Shown here piece after piece: positions 1-7,736 of a stretch of 64,000 bases of DNA. The stretch's first letter is position 1. Every line of letters begins with the position of its first letter. The position numbers were made by a program, and so were the translations under genes. The stretch is from DASSQJ01 sp963773655 (lineage in GTDB: Bacteria; Actinomycetota; Actinomycetes; Actinomycetales; Dermatophilaceae): assembly GCA_963773655.1 (NCBI GenBank), contig CAVZBX010000001.1, positions 620,001 to 684,000 on the forward strand. The letters are read 5' to 3'. Below the pieces are notes generated by a model. That model ran no database searches. It was not told where the DNA came from and was given only the letters and a program-made list of their open reading frames with translations.

Positions 1-52
1 GGGGTGAGACATCCGGCGGGTGCCCCCCTCCACCCACGGGGCCCCGGGTGGC

Positions 53-58
53 TACTCT
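53..58 (+). promoter_or_regulatory. gdh: Possible -10 box upstream of gdh
   Basis: A TACTCT hexamer fits the actinobacterial TAnnnT -10 pattern and would start a transcript near position 65, giving a leader of about 60 bases before the ATG at 126. A GC-rich hairpin (arms 30-35 and 46-51) lies just upstream and may end the preceding, unseen gene. No clear -35 element is visible. Confidence 0.3.
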
Positions 59-125
59 CGGAGACGGGCACGAGGGCGTGCCCTGCCGCGACCCGGCGAA
101 CCCGACGAAGGAGTGCCACCGCACC

Positions 126-3100
126 ATGTCGACCGTCCACACCGCCGACCGCGACGAGGTCCTCGCACCGATCTCCGAGGTGTTCGCGAAGCTGGCGCCG
201 GACGGCTGGGGGCCCGGGTTCGTCGAGCGGTACTTCCGGCACGTGCCCGAGGACGAGCTGACCTCGAGGAGCTCGGAGACCTACGCGGGGGCGGCCCACA
301 GCCAGCTCGAGCTGGCCCGCAGCCGGATGCCCGGCACCGCGAAGGTGCGGGTGTTCAACCCCAGCACCGACCCGGACGGCTGGTCGAGCACCCGCACGAT
401 CATCCAGGTCGTCACCGACGACATGCCCTTCCTCGTCGACTCGGTCACCGGTGCGCTCGTCAGCCAGGGCATCGACATCCACCTCATCGTCCACCCGCAG
501 CTCGTCGTCGTCCGTGACGCCGTCGGCGCCCTGGAGAAGGTCGAGAACCGCGACATCACCGGCAAGTTCCGGGCCGGGTCGGTCGGGGAGCTCGCCGAGT
601 CCTGGATGCTGCTCGTCATCGACCGTGAGAGCGACGAGGACCGCCGCGCCCAGCTCGAGCGCGACGTGCGCAAGGTCCTCGAGGACGTGCGGCAGGCCGT
701 CGAGGACTGGCCGAAGATGCGCAGCAAGTGCCTCGTCATCGCCGCCGAGCTCGAGGGCGCCCCGCCGGAGCAGGTCGACGCCGACGAGGTGGCCCTGGCC
801 ACCCGGTTCCTCCGGTGGATGGCCGACGACCACTTCACCTTCCTCGGCTACCGCGACTACCGCCTCGAGCAGCAGGACGGGGGCGAGGTCATCGTGCCCG
901 TCACCGGCAGCGGGCTCGGGCTGCTGCGCGCCGACCCGCCGCTCGGCAAGGACCCCGACGTCCTCACCACCGAGGCGTCGCGGGTGGCCCACGAGCACCA
1001 CCTCCTCGTGCTCACCAAGGCGAACTCGAAGTCGACGGTCCACCGGGTCGCGCACCTCGACTACGTCGGGGTGAAGACCTACGACGGCGACGGCGAGGTC
1101 GTCGGCGAGCGCCGCTTCCTCGGCCTGTACGCCTCGACCGCGTACACCGAGTCGGTGCAGCGGGTCCCGCTCGTCGCCGAGAAGGTCCGGGCGGTGCTCG
1201 CGCGCGCCGGGGTCGCCCCCGACAGCCACACCGGCAAGGACCTCCTCGGGGTGCTCGAGGGCTACCCCCGCGACGAGCTGTTCCAGGCCGACGTCGACAA
1301 CCTCTACGAGACGGCGATGGCCGTCACCCAGCTCCAGGAGCGCCGCCGCACCAAGGTCTTCGTCCGCGAGGACGCCTTCGGGCGCTTCGTCTCCTGCCTG
1401 GTCTTCATCCCGCGCGACCGGTACAACACCTCGGTCCGGCTGCGGATGGCCGAGATCCTCAAGGAGACCTTCGGCGGCGTCGACATCGAGTTCTCCGCCC
1501 GGGTCAGCGAGTCGGCGCTCTCCCGGCTGCAGTTCGTCGTGCGCGTCCAGCGCGGTGGACGGGTCCGCACCCTCGACCCGGGCGAGCTCGACGCCCTCGA
1601 GCAGCGCCTGGTCGAGGTGAGCCGCACCTGGTCGGACCGGCTCGGTGACGTGCTGCGCGAGGCCTACGGCGAGGAGGAGGGCGACCGGCTCCTCGACCGG
1701 TTCGGCCGCGCCTTCCCGACGGCGTACGAGGAGACCTTCACGGTGACCCAGGGGCTCGCCGACGTGCGGCACCTCGACCGTCTCGGGGACGAGCGGGGCA
1801 CGAGCGTGGCGCTCTACCGGCCGCTCGACGGTCCCGGTGACATCCGGCGGTTCAAGCTGTTCCGCGTCGACCCCCTCTCGCTCACCGACATCCTGCCGAT
1901 CTTCACCCACATGGGGGTCGAGGTCGTCGACGAGCAGCCCTTCCAGGTCGACCGCGCCGACGGCACCAGCCTGCACGTCTACGACTTCGGCCTGCGGGTG
2001 CCCGGTGGCGTGCTCTGGGAGGCCTGCCCGCACGACCGGCTCCGTGAGCTGTTCGAGGGCGCCGTCGCCGCGGTCTGGGACCGCCGCGCCGAGTCCGACG
2101 GCTTCAACCAGCTGGTGCTCACCGCGCACCTCACCTGGCGCGAGGTCGTCATCCTCCGCGCCGTCGCCAAGTACCTGCGCCAGACCCGCGCCACGTACTC
2201 GCAGGACTACCTCGAGGACGCCCTGGTGTCGCACCCGGGGGTGGCCCGCGACCTCGTCGAGCTGTGGCGGGTCCGGTTCGACCCCGACCTGCACGGGGGT
2301 GCCGGCCGACGGCGCACGCACCGAGGAGACCGAGCAGGTCGCCCAGCGGGTGCTCGACGCCCTCGACGAGGTCTCCAGCCTCGACCACGACCGGATCATC
2401 CGCGCCTTCCTCGGGGTCATCCGGGCCGGCCTGCGCACGAACTACTACCAGGAGGGCCGCGACGGCGCCGACTTCCACGGCTACGTCTCGCTCAAGCTCG
2501 ACCCCCGGGCGGTGCCCGACCTGCCGGCCCCGCGGCCGCAGTACGAGATCTTCGTCTACGGCCCGCGGGTGGAGGGCGTGCACCTGCGCTTCGGCCCGGT
2601 GGCGCGTGGCGGGCTGCGCTGGTCCGACCGCCGCGAGGACTTCCGCACCGAGATCCTCGGGCTGGTCAAGGCCCAGATGGTCAAGAACGCGGTCATCGTC
2701 CCCACCGGGTCCAAGGGCGGCTTCTACCCCAAGGCGCTGCCCGACCCCGCCGTCGACCGCGAGGCCTGGCTCGAGGAGGGCAAGGCCGCCTACCGCACCT
2801 TCATCTCCGCGCTGCTCGACGTCACCGACAACCGGGTGGCCGGCGAGATCGTCCCGCCCCCGCGGGTCGTGCGGCACGACGGCGACGACCCGTACCTCGT
2901 CGTCGCCGCCGACAAGGGCACCGCGACCTTCTCCGACATCGCCAACGGGGTCGCGCAGTCCTACGGCTTCTGGCTCGACGACGCGTTCGCCTCCGGCGGC
3001 TCCGCCGGCTACGACCACAAGGCGATGGGCATCACCGCCCGCGGCGCCTGGGAGTCGGTGAAGCGGCACTTCCGGGAGATGGGGATCGACACCCAGAGCG

Positions 3101-5030
3101 AGGAGTTCACCGTCGTCGGCGTCGGCGACATGAGCGGCGACGTCTTCGGCAACGGGATGCTGCTCTCCGAGCACATCCGCCTCGTCGCCGCCTTCGACCA
3201 CCGGCACGTCTTCGTCGACCCCACCCCGACGCCGCGACGTCCTACGCCGAGCGGCGCCGGTTGTTCGAGCTGCCCCGTTCGTCCTGGGACGACTACGACC
3301 GCTCGCTGATCAGCGAGGGCGGCGGGGTGTTCCCGCGGACGCTGAAGTCGGTGACGGTCACCGAGCCGATGCGCGAGGCGCTCGACATCGCCGCGGACGT
3401 GACCTCGATGACGCCCGCCGAGCTGATCCACGCCATCCTGCTCGCCCCGGTCGACCTGCTGTGGAACGGCGGCATCGGCACCTACGTCAAGGCCTCGACC
3501 GAGGACCACCTCGACATCGGCGACCGCGCCAACGACGGCATCCGCGTCGACGGCAACGAGCTGCGGCTCCGGGTGGTCGGTGAGGGGGGCAACCTCGGGT
3601 TGTCCCAGCTCGGCCGGATCGAGGCCGCGTTCAACGGCGTACGGGTCAACACCGATGCCATCGACAACTCGGCCGGCGTCGACACCTCCGACCACGAGGT
3701 CAACATCAAGATCCTCCTCGGCGAGGTGGTCCGTGACGGCCGGCTCACCACCGAGCAGCGCAACGAGCTGCTCGCCTCGATGACCGACGACGTCGCCGAC
3801 CACGTGCTCCGCGACAACTACGAGCAGAACGTGCTGCTCGGCAACGCCCGCGCGCAGGAGCACGCCATGGTGCCGGTGCACGAGCGGTTCATGCGCTGGC
3901 TGGAGCAGCGCGGCGACCTCGACCGCAGCCTGGAGTTCCTCCCCACGGACGCCGAGCTCGAGAAGCGGCTGCACGACGGGCTCGGGCTGAAGAGCCCCGA
4001 GTTCTCGGTGCTCGTCGCCTACGCCAAGCTGGCGCTCAAGCACGACATCCTCGCCAGCGACATCCCCGACGACCCGTACTTCGAGTCGGTGCTCGCCGAG
4101 TACTTCCCCGAGCCGATCCGCGAGGGGTACGCCGGCGAGCTCGCGGCGCACCCGTTGCGGCGGCAGATCATCACCAACTCGATCGTCAACTCGATGGTCA
4201 ACCGGGGTGGCATCACCTTCGCCTACCGGGCCCAGGAGGAGGCCGGGGCGGCGCCCGAGCAGGTGACCCGCGCCTTCGTCGTCGCCCGGGAGGTGTTCGG
4301 GCTGGCCGACTTCGTCCGCCGGGTGGAGGCGCTCGACACCCAGGTGCCGACGGCGGCGCAGACCGCGCTCTACCTCGAGTTCCGGCGGCTGCTCGACCGG
4401 TCGGTGCGGTGGTTCCTCTCCTCCCGGCCGTCGACGCTCGACATCGGTGCCGAGGTGGAGCGGTTCACGGGGGTCGTCCGCGCGCTGTCGCCGACGGTTC
4501 CCGACCTGCTGTGCGGGGAGGAGCGCAAGCGCCTCGACCGGCGGGCCGACGAGCTCGTGGCGGCCGGGGTGCCCGAGGACCTCGCCGTCCACGCCGCCGG
4601 GCTGCTCGACCAGTTCTCGCTGCTCGACGTCGTCGACATCGCCGCCGACCTGGGCCGCGAGCCCACCGACGTGGCGCCGCTGTACTACCTGGTGTCGGAG
4701 CGCTTCGGCATCGACACCATGCTCGCCAAGGTCAGCCGGCTCCCGCGCGAGGACACGTGGGACGCCCTCGCCCGCGCGGCCCTGCGCGACGACCTCTACG
4801 CCGTGCTCGAGTCGCTGACCCGTTCGGTCCTCGAGACCGGTGGCGCCGCCGGGGTCGGGACCGACCCCGAGGCGCAGTGGCAGGCCTGGGAGTCGGTGAA
4901 CGAGGAGGCGGTGGCCCGCACGCGGGCCGCGCTCTCGGGCGTGATCCGGCTCGACGCGCCGAACATCGCACCGCTATCGGTGGCGCTGCGCACGCTGCGC
5001 TCGGTCATCCGGGTCGGCTCGTCGTCCTGA
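126..5030 (+). CDS. gdh: NAD-dependent glutamate dehydrogenase, large type, with two compensating frameshifts
   Basis: Oxidises L-glutamate to 2-oxoglutarate and ammonia with NAD+; cytosolic catabolic enzyme of the roughly 180 kDa family. The ATG at 126 has a GAAGGAG ribosome site at 107-113 and is preferred over an in-frame start at 48. The corrected product is about 1634 residues, normal for the family. Residues 1-700 are the long N-terminal regulatory region. The catalytic part includes VKNAVIVPTGSKGGF near residue 855 and the Rossmann signature GDMSGDVFGNGMLL near residue 1000. The reading frame is broken twice: one extra base in the G run at 2295-2299, and one base missing near 3223-3224. 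Between these points the protein is encoded in the +1 frame; outside them the original frame continues, and family motifs run through all three segments. The two errors restore the frame, so a consensus error is the simplest explanation. Confidence 0.93.
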   Translation: MSTVHTADRDEVLAPISEVFAKLAPDGWGPGFVERYFRHVPEDELTSRSSETYAGAAHSQLELARSRMPGTAKVRVFNPSTDPDGWSSTRTIIQVVTDDMPFLVDSVTGALVSQGIDIHLIVHPQLVVVRDAVGALEKVENRDITGKFRAGSVGELAESWMLLVIDRESDEDRRAQLERDVRKVLEDVRQAVEDWPKMRSKCLVIAAELEGAPPEQVDADEVALATRFLRWMADDHFTFLGYRDYRLEQQDGGEVIVPVTGSGLGLLRADPPLGKDPDVLTTEASRVAHEHHLLVLTKANSKSTVHRVAHLDYVGVKTYDGDGEVVGERRFLGLYASTAYTESVQRVPLVAEKVRAVLARAGVAPDSHTGKDLLGVLEGYPRDELFQADVDNLYETAMAVTQLQERRRTKVFVREDAFGRFVSCLVFIPRDRYNTSVRLRMAEILKETFGGVDIEFSARVSESALSRLQFVVRVQRGGRVRTLDPGELDALEQRLVEVSRTWSDRLGDVLREAYGEEEGDRLLDRFGRAFPTAYEETFTVTQGLADVRHLDRLGDERGTSVALYRPLDGPGDIRRFKLFRVDPLSLTDILPIFTHMGVEVVDEQPFQVDRADGTSLHVYDFGLRVPGGVLWEACPHDRLRELFEGAVAAVWDRRAESDGFNQLVLTAHLTWREVVILRAVAKYLRQTRATYSQDYLEDALVSHPGVARDLVELWRVRFDPDLHGGAGRRRTHRGDRAGRPAGARRPRRGLQPRPRPDHPRLPRGHPGRPAHELLPGGPRRRRLPRLRLAQARPPGGARPAGPAAAVRDLRLRPAGGGRAPALRPGGAWRAALVRPPRGLPHRDPRAGQGPDGQERGHRPHRVQGRLLPQGAARPRRRPRGLARGGQGRLPHLHLRAARRHRQPGGRRDRPAPAGRAARRRRPVPRRRRRQGHRDLLRHRQRGRAVLRLLARRRVRLRRLRRLRPQGDGHHRPRRLGVGEAALPGDGDRHPERGVHRRRRRRHERRRLRQRDAALRAHPPRRRLRPPARLRRPHPDAATSYAERRRLFELPRSSWDDYDRSLISEGGGVFPRTLKSVTVTEPMREALDIAADVTSMTPAELIHAILLAPVDLLWNGGIGTYVKASTEDHLDIGDRANDGIRVDGNELRLRVVGEGGNLGLSQLGRIEAAFNGVRVNTDAIDNSAGVDTSDHEVNIKILLGEVVRDGRLTTEQRNELLASMTDDVADHVLRDNYEQNVLLGNARAQEHAMVPVHERFMRWLEQRGDLDRSLEFLPTDAELEKRLHDGLGLKSPEFSVLVAYAKLALKHDILASDIPDDPYFESVLAEYFPEPIREGYAGELAAHPLRRQIITNSIVNSMVNRGGITFAYRAQEEAGAAPEQVTRAFVVAREVFGLADFVRRVEALDTQVPTAAQTALYLEFRRLLDRSVRWFLSSRPSTLDIGAEVERFTGVVRALSPTVPDLLCGEERKRLDRRADELVAAGVPEDLAVHAAGLLDQFSLLDVVDIAADLGREPTDVAPLYYLVSERFGIDTMLAKVSRLPREDTWDALARAALRDDLYAVLESLTRSVLETGGAAGVGTDPEAQWQAWESVNEEAVARTRAALSGVIRLDAPNIAPLSVALRTLRSVIRVGSSS

Positions 5031-5048
5031 CCGGCGCGGCGCCGCCGT

Positions 5049-5086
5049 GGCCCGGCGCCCCACCCGCGCGGCGGGGGCGTCCGGGC
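5049..5086 (+). terminator. Imperfect GC hairpin after gdh
   Basis: Arms 5049-5061 and 5074-5086 pair over about 12 bases with one bulged base. It lies in the 78-base gap between gdh and pdtaS and would separate the two transcripts. Confidence 0.4.
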
Positions 5087-5094
5087 CGGTGACC

Positions 5095-5100
5095 TAGGCT
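5095..5100 (+). promoter_or_regulatory. pdtaS: Leaderless-type -10 box for pdtaS
   Basis: TAGGCT ends 8 bases before the GTG at 5109 and no Shine-Dalgarno sequence lies between them. This is the arrangement of leaderless actinobacterial promoters, where transcription begins at the start codon. Confidence 0.6.
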
Positions 5101-5108
5101 GCGGGCTC

Positions 5109-6587
5109 GTGAGCACGCTCGCCGACATGCTGCGGACGACGACCGACCTCGAGCCGGCCGAGTCCGAGTGGCTGCACCTGCTCGTCGGTGACTGGCAGCT
5201 CATCGCCGACCTCTCCTTCGCCGACCTCGTGCTCTGGGTGCCTGGCGGGATGGACGGGTGGCGCGCGGTCGCGCACGTGCGGCCGAACACCGGGCCGATG
5301 GTCTTCTACGACGACGTCGTGGGCCGGTCCTCGTCGCGCGCCCGCGCGGCGATGCTCGACGCCGCGGCACGGGACCGCCGGATCATCGCCTCGCCCGCGC
5401 CGAGCATCCGCGAGGACATGGCGATCCGGGAGGACTCGGTGCCCGTGGTCCGGGGCGAGCGCGTCGTGGGCGTCGTGACCCGGCACACCAACCTCACCGG
5501 CGGGCGCACCCCGAGCCGGCTCGAGCTGACCTACCGGGAGCTCGCCGACTCGATCCTGCGGATGGTGGCGTCGGGGGAGTTCCCGTCACCGTCGTCGCCC
5601 ACCGGGATGCGCCGGGGCGCCCCGCGCGTGGGCGACGGCGTCATCCACCTCGACGCCGACGGCGTCATCCGCTACGCCAGCCCGAACGCGGTCTCCGCGG
5701 TCCACCGGATGGGGCACCGCGGCGACGTCGTCGGGGAGCTGCTCGCCAAGATCGTGGCCGACCTCGCCGACGGCGGCGGGCACCACGTCGACGAGTCGCT
5801 CGCGGTCGTCGTCATGGGCCGGGCGTCGTGGCGCACCGAGGTCGAGACGGCGAGCGCCACGGTGACGATGCGTGCCATCCCGATCCTCAGCGGCGGCCGG
5901 CGGCAGGGCGCGATGCTGCTCCTGCGCGACGTCTCCGAGCTGCGGCGGCGCGAGCAGGAGCTGCTCACCAAGGACGCGACGATCCGCGAGATCCACCACC
6001 GGGTGAAGAACAACCTGCAGACCGTGGCGGCGCTGCTGCGCCTGCAGGCCCGGCGGGTGCCGGAGGAGAACGCGAAGCTGGCCCTGGACGAGGCGGTGCG
6101 TCGGGTCGCGACGATCGCGCTGGTCCACGAGACCCTCTCTTCGGGCTTCGACGAGACGGTGAACTTCGACGAGATCGCGCTGCGCGGGCTGCGGGCCGTG
6201 GTGGAGGTGGCCCGTCAGGAGCACCACGTGGAGTCGCGGTTCACCGGCTCGTTCGGTCGGGTGCGGGCCGAGGACGCGACCGCGCTCGCGATGATCATCT
6301 CCGAGCTGGTCCAGAACGCCGTGGAGCACGGTCTGTCCGACCGCGACGGCACGGTCGGGGTGACCGTCGACCGGCGGCCGGGTGAGGACGGCGACGAGCT
6401 CACCGTCACCGTCGTGGACGACGGGCAGGGGCTCCCGGCCGGCTTCCGGCCGGTGCTGGCGGGCCTCGGCACGCGGATCGTCACCTCGTTCGTCCAGGAC
6501 CTGCGTGGCCGGATCCGCTGGGAGAACAACGATCCCACCGGCACCAGGGTGGAGTTCGTCGCCCGACTGCGGCCGGTGGGCCGCTGA
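5109..6587 (+). CDS. pdtaS: Sensor histidine kinase PdtaS
   Basis: Cytosolic histidine kinase of the HisKA_2/HWE type. In mycobacteria PdtaS phosphorylates PdtaR, an RNA-binding antiterminator. The 492-residue protein has an N-terminal GAF-like histidine-kinase domain (about 1-150), a PAS domain (about 175-280), a phosphoacceptor helix with HHRVKNNLQT near residue 295, and a HATPase domain with an N-box ELVQNAVEHG near 398 and a G-box DDGQGLP near 438. There is no membrane segment. The GTG start sits 8 bases after a TAGGCT box. The neighbouring convergent gene is whiB1, the same pairing as Rv3220c/Rv3219 in Mycobacterium tuberculosis, which supports the assignment. The response regulator PdtaR is not in the window. 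Confidence 0.92.
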   Translation: MSTLADMLRTTTDLEPAESEWLHLLVGDWQLIADLSFADLVLWVPGGMDGWRAVAHVRPNTGPMVFYDDVVGRSSSRARAAMLDAAARDRRIIASPAPSIREDMAIREDSVPVVRGERVVGVVTRHTNLTGGRTPSRLELTYRELADSILRMVASGEFPSPSSPTGMRRGAPRVGDGVIHLDADGVIRYASPNAVSAVHRMGHRGDVVGELLAKIVADLADGGGHHVDESLAVVVMGRASWRTEVETASATVTMRAIPILSGGRRQGAMLLLRDVSELRRREQELLTKDATIREIHHRVKNNLQTVAALLRLQARRVPEENAKLALDEAVRRVATIALVHETLSSGFDETVNFDEIALRGLRAVVEVARQEHHVESRFTGSFGRVRAEDATALAMIISELVQNAVEHGLSDRDGTVGVTVDRRPGEDGDELTVTVVDDGQGLPAGFRPVLAGLGTRIVTSFVQDLRGRIRWENNDPTGTRVEFVARLRPVGR

Positions 6588-6690
6588 AGCTCACCGGTGG
6601 CCCGCTGAGCGTCACCGGTTCGGCGGGTGGCGGTCACCGTCGGGCCGGCTGACGGTCACCGGAGGGCGGGGCCGGCGGTCACCGGTGAGG
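6574..6690. repeat. Degenerate 22-bp direct repeats between pdtaS and whiB1
   Basis: The octamer (G/C)TCACCG(G/T) occurs five times, near 6590, 6611, 6633, 6655 and 6678, at spacings of 21-23 bases. The first unit includes the pdtaS stop region: a stretch beginning GGTGGGCCGCTGA at about 6576 is repeated, with small changes, directly after it. It reads as a decayed tandem duplication, though the regular two-helical-turn spacing would also suit a protein-binding array. Confidence 0.6.
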
Positions 6691-6705
6691 ACGGTCGTGG
6701 CTGCG

Positions 6706-6786
6706 GTGCCTCAGCCGGCGCGGCGGGCGCGGGCGTTGCGGCCGGCTGCCGTGCCTCAGCCGGCGCGGCGGGCGCGGGCGTTGCGG
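6706..6786. repeat. Perfect 36-bp duplication of the whiB1 3' end
   Basis: A 36-base segment at 6706-6741 recurs at 6751-6786 (period 45). The second copy contains the last nine whiB1 codons and the stop. The first lies just downstream of the gene, so whiB1 is followed by a silent copy of its own tail. Confidence 0.85.
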
Positions 6787-7004
6787 CGCTTGAGCGCGCG
6801 GCGCTCGTCCTCGGACATGCCGCCCCAGACCCCGGCGTCCTGGCCGGAGTCGATGGCCCACTTCAGGCACGTGTCCATCACCTCGCACCGGCGGCAGACG
6901 GCCTTGGCCTCCTCGATCTGGGCGATCGCCGGGCCGGTGTTCCCGATCGGGAAGAACAGCTCCGGGTCCTCGTCGAGGCACGCAGCGCGGTCGCGCCAGT
7001 CCAT
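6756..7004 (-). CDS. whiB1: Iron-sulfur transcription factor WhiB1
   Basis: Small DNA-binding [4Fe-4S] protein that in mycobacteria reacts with nitric oxide and works with the primary sigma factor; essential there. The 82-residue product has the four cluster cysteines at positions 9, 37, 40 and 46 (C..CxxCxxxxxC), the G-VWGG turn and a basic C-terminus (KRRNARARR), as in WhiB1. The ATG at 7004 has AAGGAGCC upstream; in-frame extensions to 7106 lack support. It converges on pdtaS, a conserved actinobacterial arrangement. The 3' end has been tandemly duplicated. Confidence 0.95.
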   Translation of the reverse strand: MDWRDRAACLDEDPELFFPIGNTGPAIAQIEEAKAVCRRCEVMDTCLKWAIDSGQDAGVWGGMSEDERRALKRRNARARRAG

Positions 7005-7316
7005 GGGTGGGGCTCCTTGTACGGGGGTGGTAAGCAGCAGGGTCGGCCGCCGCGCAGTGGTGCGGGCGGCCGTGGGTGCGGGCGGCCGTGGGGTGCGCCC
7101 TTGCAACCCGGGTGACGGCGGTGTTACGCACAGACGTCCGTGACGTTATCCTACCGTGACCCTCCCAATCGGGCCAGAGGCGCGAGGTGTGTCGCTGCCG
7201 CGGTGGCCTCGCCGTCACGCCCGGTGAACGACCGGCGGGTCCGCCGGTGTTCCCCCCGCGCCGCCGGGTCCACCCGCGCTCCCGGGCGTGTCCGGCGGTC
7301 GCCTAGGCTCGCGCCC
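7005..7316. promoter_or_regulatory. Divergent intergenic region between whiB1 and a membrane protein gene
   Basis: 312 bases with no gene. On the minus strand TAGGAT (7148-7153) is a candidate -10 for whiB1 and would give a leader of about 135 bases. That leader contains a 16-bp tandem repeat (7060-7092, two copies). An ACGTC-CGT-GACGT palindrome lies at 7134-7146. Nothing further is recognised. Confidence 0.4.
7304..7309 (+). promoter_or_regulatory. Leaderless-type -10 box
   Basis: TAGGCT ends 7 bases before the GTG at 7317, with no Shine-Dalgarno sequence, and fixes the start of the membrane protein gene. Confidence 0.55.
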
Positions 7317-7736
7317 GTGGTCGATGAACCGTTCGGCACCCCACCGCCGCTCACCCGTGCCCCCCGCCGGGTCGCCGGGGCCTCGTGCGCGATGCAGGCC
7401 CTGGCGCTGCTCGGGTTCGCCGCGTTCTACCTCTACGAGCTGTCGATCGGGGAGGGCAGCGACGCCACCCGTGTCGTGATGTCGGCGGTCGTCATCCTCC
7501 TCTTCGCGGCGGCGCTGGCCCTCATGGCGTGGGGCTGGCTCACGGACCGCGGCTGGCAGCGCGCGCCGACGATCGTCTGGCACCTGCTGCTCCTCCCGGT
7601 GGGGGTCAGCCTGCTCCAGGCCGGCCAGGCGCTGCTCGGCTGGACCCTGCTCCTCGTCGCCCTGGTGACCTTCCTCGCCGCGCTCGCCGCCCGTCAGGAC
7701 CCCGACGAGGAGTCGGCCGGCCCGCCCACCGACTGA
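7317..7736 (+). CDS. Small integral membrane protein of unknown function
   Basis: 139-residue protein. After a short proline-rich cytoplasmic N-terminus there are four hydrophobic segments (about residues 20-40, 47-70, 84-102 and 104-121) and an acidic tail. No catalytic motif is seen. The GTG start is placed by a TAGGCT leaderless promoter. A small membrane protein beside whiB1/pdtaS is also found in mycobacteria, so it may be a conserved neighbour, but no role can be assigned. Its last 43 bases overlap the end of the convergent EssC-like gene. Confidence 0.7.
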   Translation: MVDEPFGTPPPLTRAPRRVAGASCAMQALALLGFAAFYLYELSIGEGSDATRVVMSAVVILLFAAALALMAWGWLTDRGWQRAPTIVWHLLLLPVGVSLLQAGQALLGWTLLLVALVTFLAALAARQDPDEESAGPPTD

